Shown one piece after another: positions 60,722 through 64,000 of a stretch of DNA of 64,000 nucleotides. The stretch is taken from the NCBI GenBank assembly GCA_034231615.1, contig CM067318.1:33355909-33419908 (forward strand), in the 5' to 3' direction. The notes beneath the pieces were generated by a model, which worked only from the letters and a program-made list of their open reading frames with translations, ran no database searches and was not told where the DNA came from. The position numbers were made by a program, and so were the translations under genes. The DNA comes from Meghimatium bilineatum. Its lineage: Eukaryota; Mollusca; Gastropoda; Stylommatophora; Philomycidae. Positions within the stretch are counted from its first letter, which is position 1, and each line of letters opens with the position of its first letter.

Positions 60722-60948
60722 CCATGAATCATCCAAGTGTCATAAATGAACCAAGTACCATAAATCAATCAAGTGCCATGTATCGACCAAGTACCATAAA
60801 TCAATTAAGTACCTTAAATCAACCAAGTAACATAAATGAATCAAGTACCATACATCAACCAAATACCATAAATCAACCAAGTACCGTAAATCAATTAAGT
60901 ACCATAAATCAAGCAAGTACCATAAGTCAATCAATTATTATACTAAAT
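60722..60948. repeat. 18-bp tandem array, about 12 units
   Basis: ACCATAAATCAACCAAGT with frequent single-base variants. Strict register gives an open plus-strand frame of repeated STINQP that I do not regard as a gene. Confidence 0.95.
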
Positions 60949-61039
60949 GGCGTAGCTGAGTGTTTCTCCACATGTTTCTTCACATAGTGTCGTGCCATAG
61001 TGACAGCACTCCACCTTTACTTAATTATGTCAAACAATT

Positions 61040-61440
61040 TTAACCCACCCATCATCATCATCAAGAGCCGTATCCGCAAGGAAGGTTGGTTCCTACGTAT
61101 CTCCACCATCTCCTATCTCTTGTCTTCGTGGTGTACTCTGCTAGACTGTAACCTGTCCATCGTGTGATGTTTCTCTCTCTCTCTTGTATCGCGGCCTACC
61201 ATTACCTCTTGCTCGCTTCCCTTGACTTTATCCTGCAGTAAGGACTTAAATAAGGTGTCATGAATGTGTCCAAAATATTTTATTTGCTTGCTTTTTATTT
61301 CTCTTAATATTTATTTCTTCATATTAAGTGTTTGTAATACCTCTTCATTTGTTTTCTTCTCTTTCCATGATGTTCTCCCTATTCTTCTATATACCCACAT
61401 CTCAAAGGCATCAATTCTGTCTTCTACCCATACATAATTA
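61040..61440 (-). mobile_element. LINE C-terminal region with GATGATGATG tail
   Basis: The minus strand from 61440 reads VEDRIDAFEMWVYRRIGRTS, WKEKKTNEEVLQTLNMKK, ILREIKSKQIKYFGHIHDTL and, further on, DKVKGSEQEV, then DKR and a stop, with a GATGATGATGGGTGG tail. This is the FEMWxYRR...NEEVL...KRKLxYFGHI order of a common LINE class. The basic block is damaged and RT is absent. Confidence 0.8.
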
Positions 61441-62854
61441 TATTTAGCAGAAAAGTACTAAAAAGTACGTTATTTCCAATTAATTGAAATTGTTTTCGAA
61501 ATCAAACATATTAAATGGCGTATTTTAAGGTATTGTTGACGATTATTTTTGTCACAATTGTGCCTTTGAGATGTTGATATATAGAAGAATAGGGACAAGT
61601 TCATGGAAGCAGAAGGAAACAATCATGGATGTCTGAAAACACTAGGTATGAAAAAAAAACAACTGTCAAACTTTTTAAAAACCCACGCATCCTCCAATTG
61701 TTGACATAACTTATGGACAGCTCCTAAATGTGGAATGGTGTGTATTGATGTGTGTTGATGTGTATTAATGTATGCGCCACGTAAGTATAGAATGATGCAA
61801 ATTTAAACACGGTTATTGACTGAACAATCGTTCTGCTAGTTAGTTTATATAGATAAATTGGTACAGTACAAGTAGGCGTCACCACATATTCGAGTTATTT
61901 CTCTTGTCTATGTTTGTAAATTTCATTTTCATTATTTAATAATTTAAATATTTATTTATTTTAGAGTTTAGGTTAACATTAAGGGTAGAATAGTTTGTTT
62001 TACATAACTAGCTCTAACCCCAGCCCTAAAAAAACATATTTCAATTATTTTTGTAATTAGCATTCTTTTACATTAAACAAATTTCCATTTCTTACAGAAG
62101 TCAAGGGAAATAATTAGACATGTGGTGCATATTCTACTTGTTCTGTGCCTACACGACTTACATGGGCAATATATTGGTTAAATCTCATATATCATTGTTG
62201 TGGTAATATCAAATACTGTTCAAATATCAAATATCAGTGCGACCAGGGCTGTGTCGTGCTAAGTAGAGGCTACCGGATCACGCGGCACAAATAAAATACA
62301 TTGTCGGACGCGGCAGTTTGAAGAAAAACTATTGGGGGTGGGTGGGCGGGGGGGGGGGGCATTTCAGAGAGTCTTGCATAATACTGAGAAAATCTAGCGC
62401 ACGGCCCCTGAATGTGACACGAACTGAAAGAATACACCGCGATGATATGTTAGATGCAAGACATGAATGTTGTGAACGAAATCGTGATGTGATATTTTTA
62501 GATATAAATCTCGCCCTGTTCTTATCTGCGTAATCAATTCTTGACCTTCTGTGGGACAACACTCTGTCAGGTCTTTATCACAGGCTGTAATTTTACGGAC
62601 AAATACGTTCAGTACCGTGTTTTATTACAGCTTGTTTTCTTGGAATCGGTTTAATGATTTGTTGTGTGGGTGTGTATGTATAAGGTGTGTAATTACGTAT
62701 ATCTTTAGCGTTGTAACATGTGTATGAACAAGTTGTTGAATTTTGGTTTCCGCTGGTAATAGAATCAATCAAGCCGATTTGGTCACGAAGTCTTGTTTGT
62801 TGTGAATGCAATAAAGAAATGTGATGGTATATTTCTATAGAAATTAGGTTCTCG
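61441..62854. other. Unassigned sequence with a G-run
   Basis: A run of about 11 G at 62349-62359 within GGGTGGGCGGGG. A 71-codon plus frame at 62318-62533 and a minus frame of 77 codons overlap. No domain seen. Confidence 0.5.
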
Positions 62855-63275
62855 CATGAGTTGTGAAGAATGTAGAGACGGTATATTGTCTCATGAGTTG
62901 TGAAGCATATAGTGACGCGATATTGAGACGATATATTGTCTCATGAGTTGTGAAGCATATAGTGACGCGATATTGTCTCATAAGTTGTGAAGCTTGCAGA
63001 GATGTTAGGTTTTATCACGATGTGAAGGTTGTAGAGAAGATTGGTTGTAATGATGTCTTATGAAGATTTATCGAAGTTAGGCTGCCTCATGAGTTATACA
63101 ATTGTAAAGTTTGGTTGTCTCATAAGTTGTGAAGTTTGTAGAGAAGTTTGGTTGCCTCATAAGTTGTGAAGTTTGTAGAGAAGTTTGGTTGTCTTATAAG
63201 TTGTGAAGCTTGTAGAGACGTTTTTAGCTGTTCATAAGTTGTGAAACTTGTATAGACGTTTGGCTGTCTCATGAT
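62855..63275. repeat. Degenerate tandem repeat, about 40-bp units
   Basis: Units carry CTCATGAGTTGTGAAG or CTCATAAGTTGTGAAG followed by 'tttgtagag' and 'gtttggttg'. Length varies from about 36 to 60 bp between units. Confidence 0.85.
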
Positions 63276-63386
63276 AATGGATTTATATGTTTTTCCATGG
63301 ACTGATAAACTTTAATTTCTTGGATTGATATGCTTTCAATTCCCTGGATGGATGTGAATTCTGTCACTTGGTTAAGTCTGTTGTTT

Positions 63387-63410
63387 TATATATATATATA
63401 TATATATATT
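63387..63410. repeat. (AT)n microsatellite
   Basis: About 12 AT units. Confidence 0.95.
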
Positions 63411-63439
63411 GGTGTTTGTTTCTGTTTTCCTATTATCAT

Positions 63440-64000
63440 TACTTCTGTTTTTTCTATATTTATCTTCATGTTAAAAGTATGGCATGTTTGATGTTATCTA
63501 TCTGTCTATCTGTCACTATTTGTCTTAGTTCTTCTTCTGATGATGCCACTGGTGCTTGGTCATCTGCAAATAGTAATTCGTTTAAATTATCCATCATTTT
63601 TTTTTCTTTATTTGTGTTTGCTACTTTGCAGATGTGATCTATGTATGAACAATAGGGGGGATAGTACACATCCCTGTCTCACACCCGAGCGATTTGAAAT
63701 TTATCCGATGTACCTGTGCTTGTTCTTACTGAGCATTGACTGTTGGCGTATATGCTCTGACATAGACTTATCATATGTTGAGGAACTCCAAATGTCTGTA
63801 GTTTTATCCATATTTGTGCTGTATCAACTCTGTCAAAAGCTTTCTATTGGTCTACAAAAGTCAAATATAAGTCTTGGTTATGTTCTATCGCTCTTTCTGA
63901 AAGTTGTTTGATGGTGAAGATTTTATCTGTACAACTTTAATTTTTCTAAAGCTCATTTGTGTGTTTTTGAGTCATGATTCTATATGTGGGCGCATCCTTC
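63440..64000 (-). mobile_element. LINE RT domain, partial at the window edge
   Basis: The minus strand from 64000 reads SCTDKIFTIKQLSERAIEHN, then QDLYLTFVDQ and KAFDRVDTAQIWIKLQTFGV (the first catalytic Asp lies in TFVDQ), PQHMISLCQSIYANSQCSVR and, in the 67-codon frame 63466-63669, LNELLFADDQAPVASSEEEL with the FADD box. It has one stop between VDQ and KAF and a frame change near 63670. This is a relatively recent RT copy, and the rest may continue beyond the window. Confidence 0.87.

Overview
This window looks like intergenic or intronic DNA from an animal genome. It is AT-rich, no reading frame resembles a conserved host gene, and I see no operon-like gene packing, rRNA or functional tRNA gene. 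It holds decayed LINE retrotransposons, tRNA-derived SINE-like elements, dispersed repeats and an unusually dense set of tandem arrays. The LINE reverse transcriptase (RT), endonuclease (EN) and RNase H types, with short-repeat 3' tails and tRNA-headed SINEs, suggest an invertebrate, perhaps a mollusc or other lophotrochozoan. That placement is an inference of low certainty.

Layout. 0-9 kb: a 36-bp coding-like array, a decayed LINE RNase H segment, a possible hAT-type MITE and a LINE C-terminal end with a GATGAT-like tail. 9-14.8 kb: mostly unassigned, with one SINE-like and one dispersed repeat. 14.8-17.4 kb: a LINE RT fragment bracketed by matching 33-bp and 27-bp arrays. 19.2-23.1 kb: a LINE end, a 2.3-kb array of a 15-bp unit and a block duplicated at 35.9 kb. 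23.2-24 kb: a LINE fragment. 25.9-31.7 kb: two diverged copies of one segment in tandem, the second carrying a greatly expanded 46-bp array. 32-36 kb: dispersed repeats, a LINE end, a SINE-like element and three arrays. 41-42.6 kb: a 0.6-kb GATA-type microsatellite abutting a LINE 3' end. 44-49 kb: arrays of 17, 22, 24, 27 and 44 bp, plus RNase H and LINE ends. 51.9-57.2 kb: the densest LINE cluster, including one nearly complete but decayed EN-RT element and an RNase H fragment nested inside another RT. 57.9-59.6 kb: a 1.7-kb array of an 18-bp unit. 59.6-64 kb: two SINE-like elements, more arrays, and LINE pieces.

Adding the approximate ranges, tandem arrays cover about 12 kb, close to a fifth of the window. 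Several have periods divisible by three and contain no stops, so they produce long reading frames (up to 788 codons) that should not be called genes. The most informative features are comparisons inside the window: a paralogous site with a single unit of the 15-bp array, a 32-bp minisatellite grown from LINE endonuclease codons, a microsatellite grown from a LINE tail, and a nested insertion with a recognisable target-site duplication. I found no convincing new gene system.
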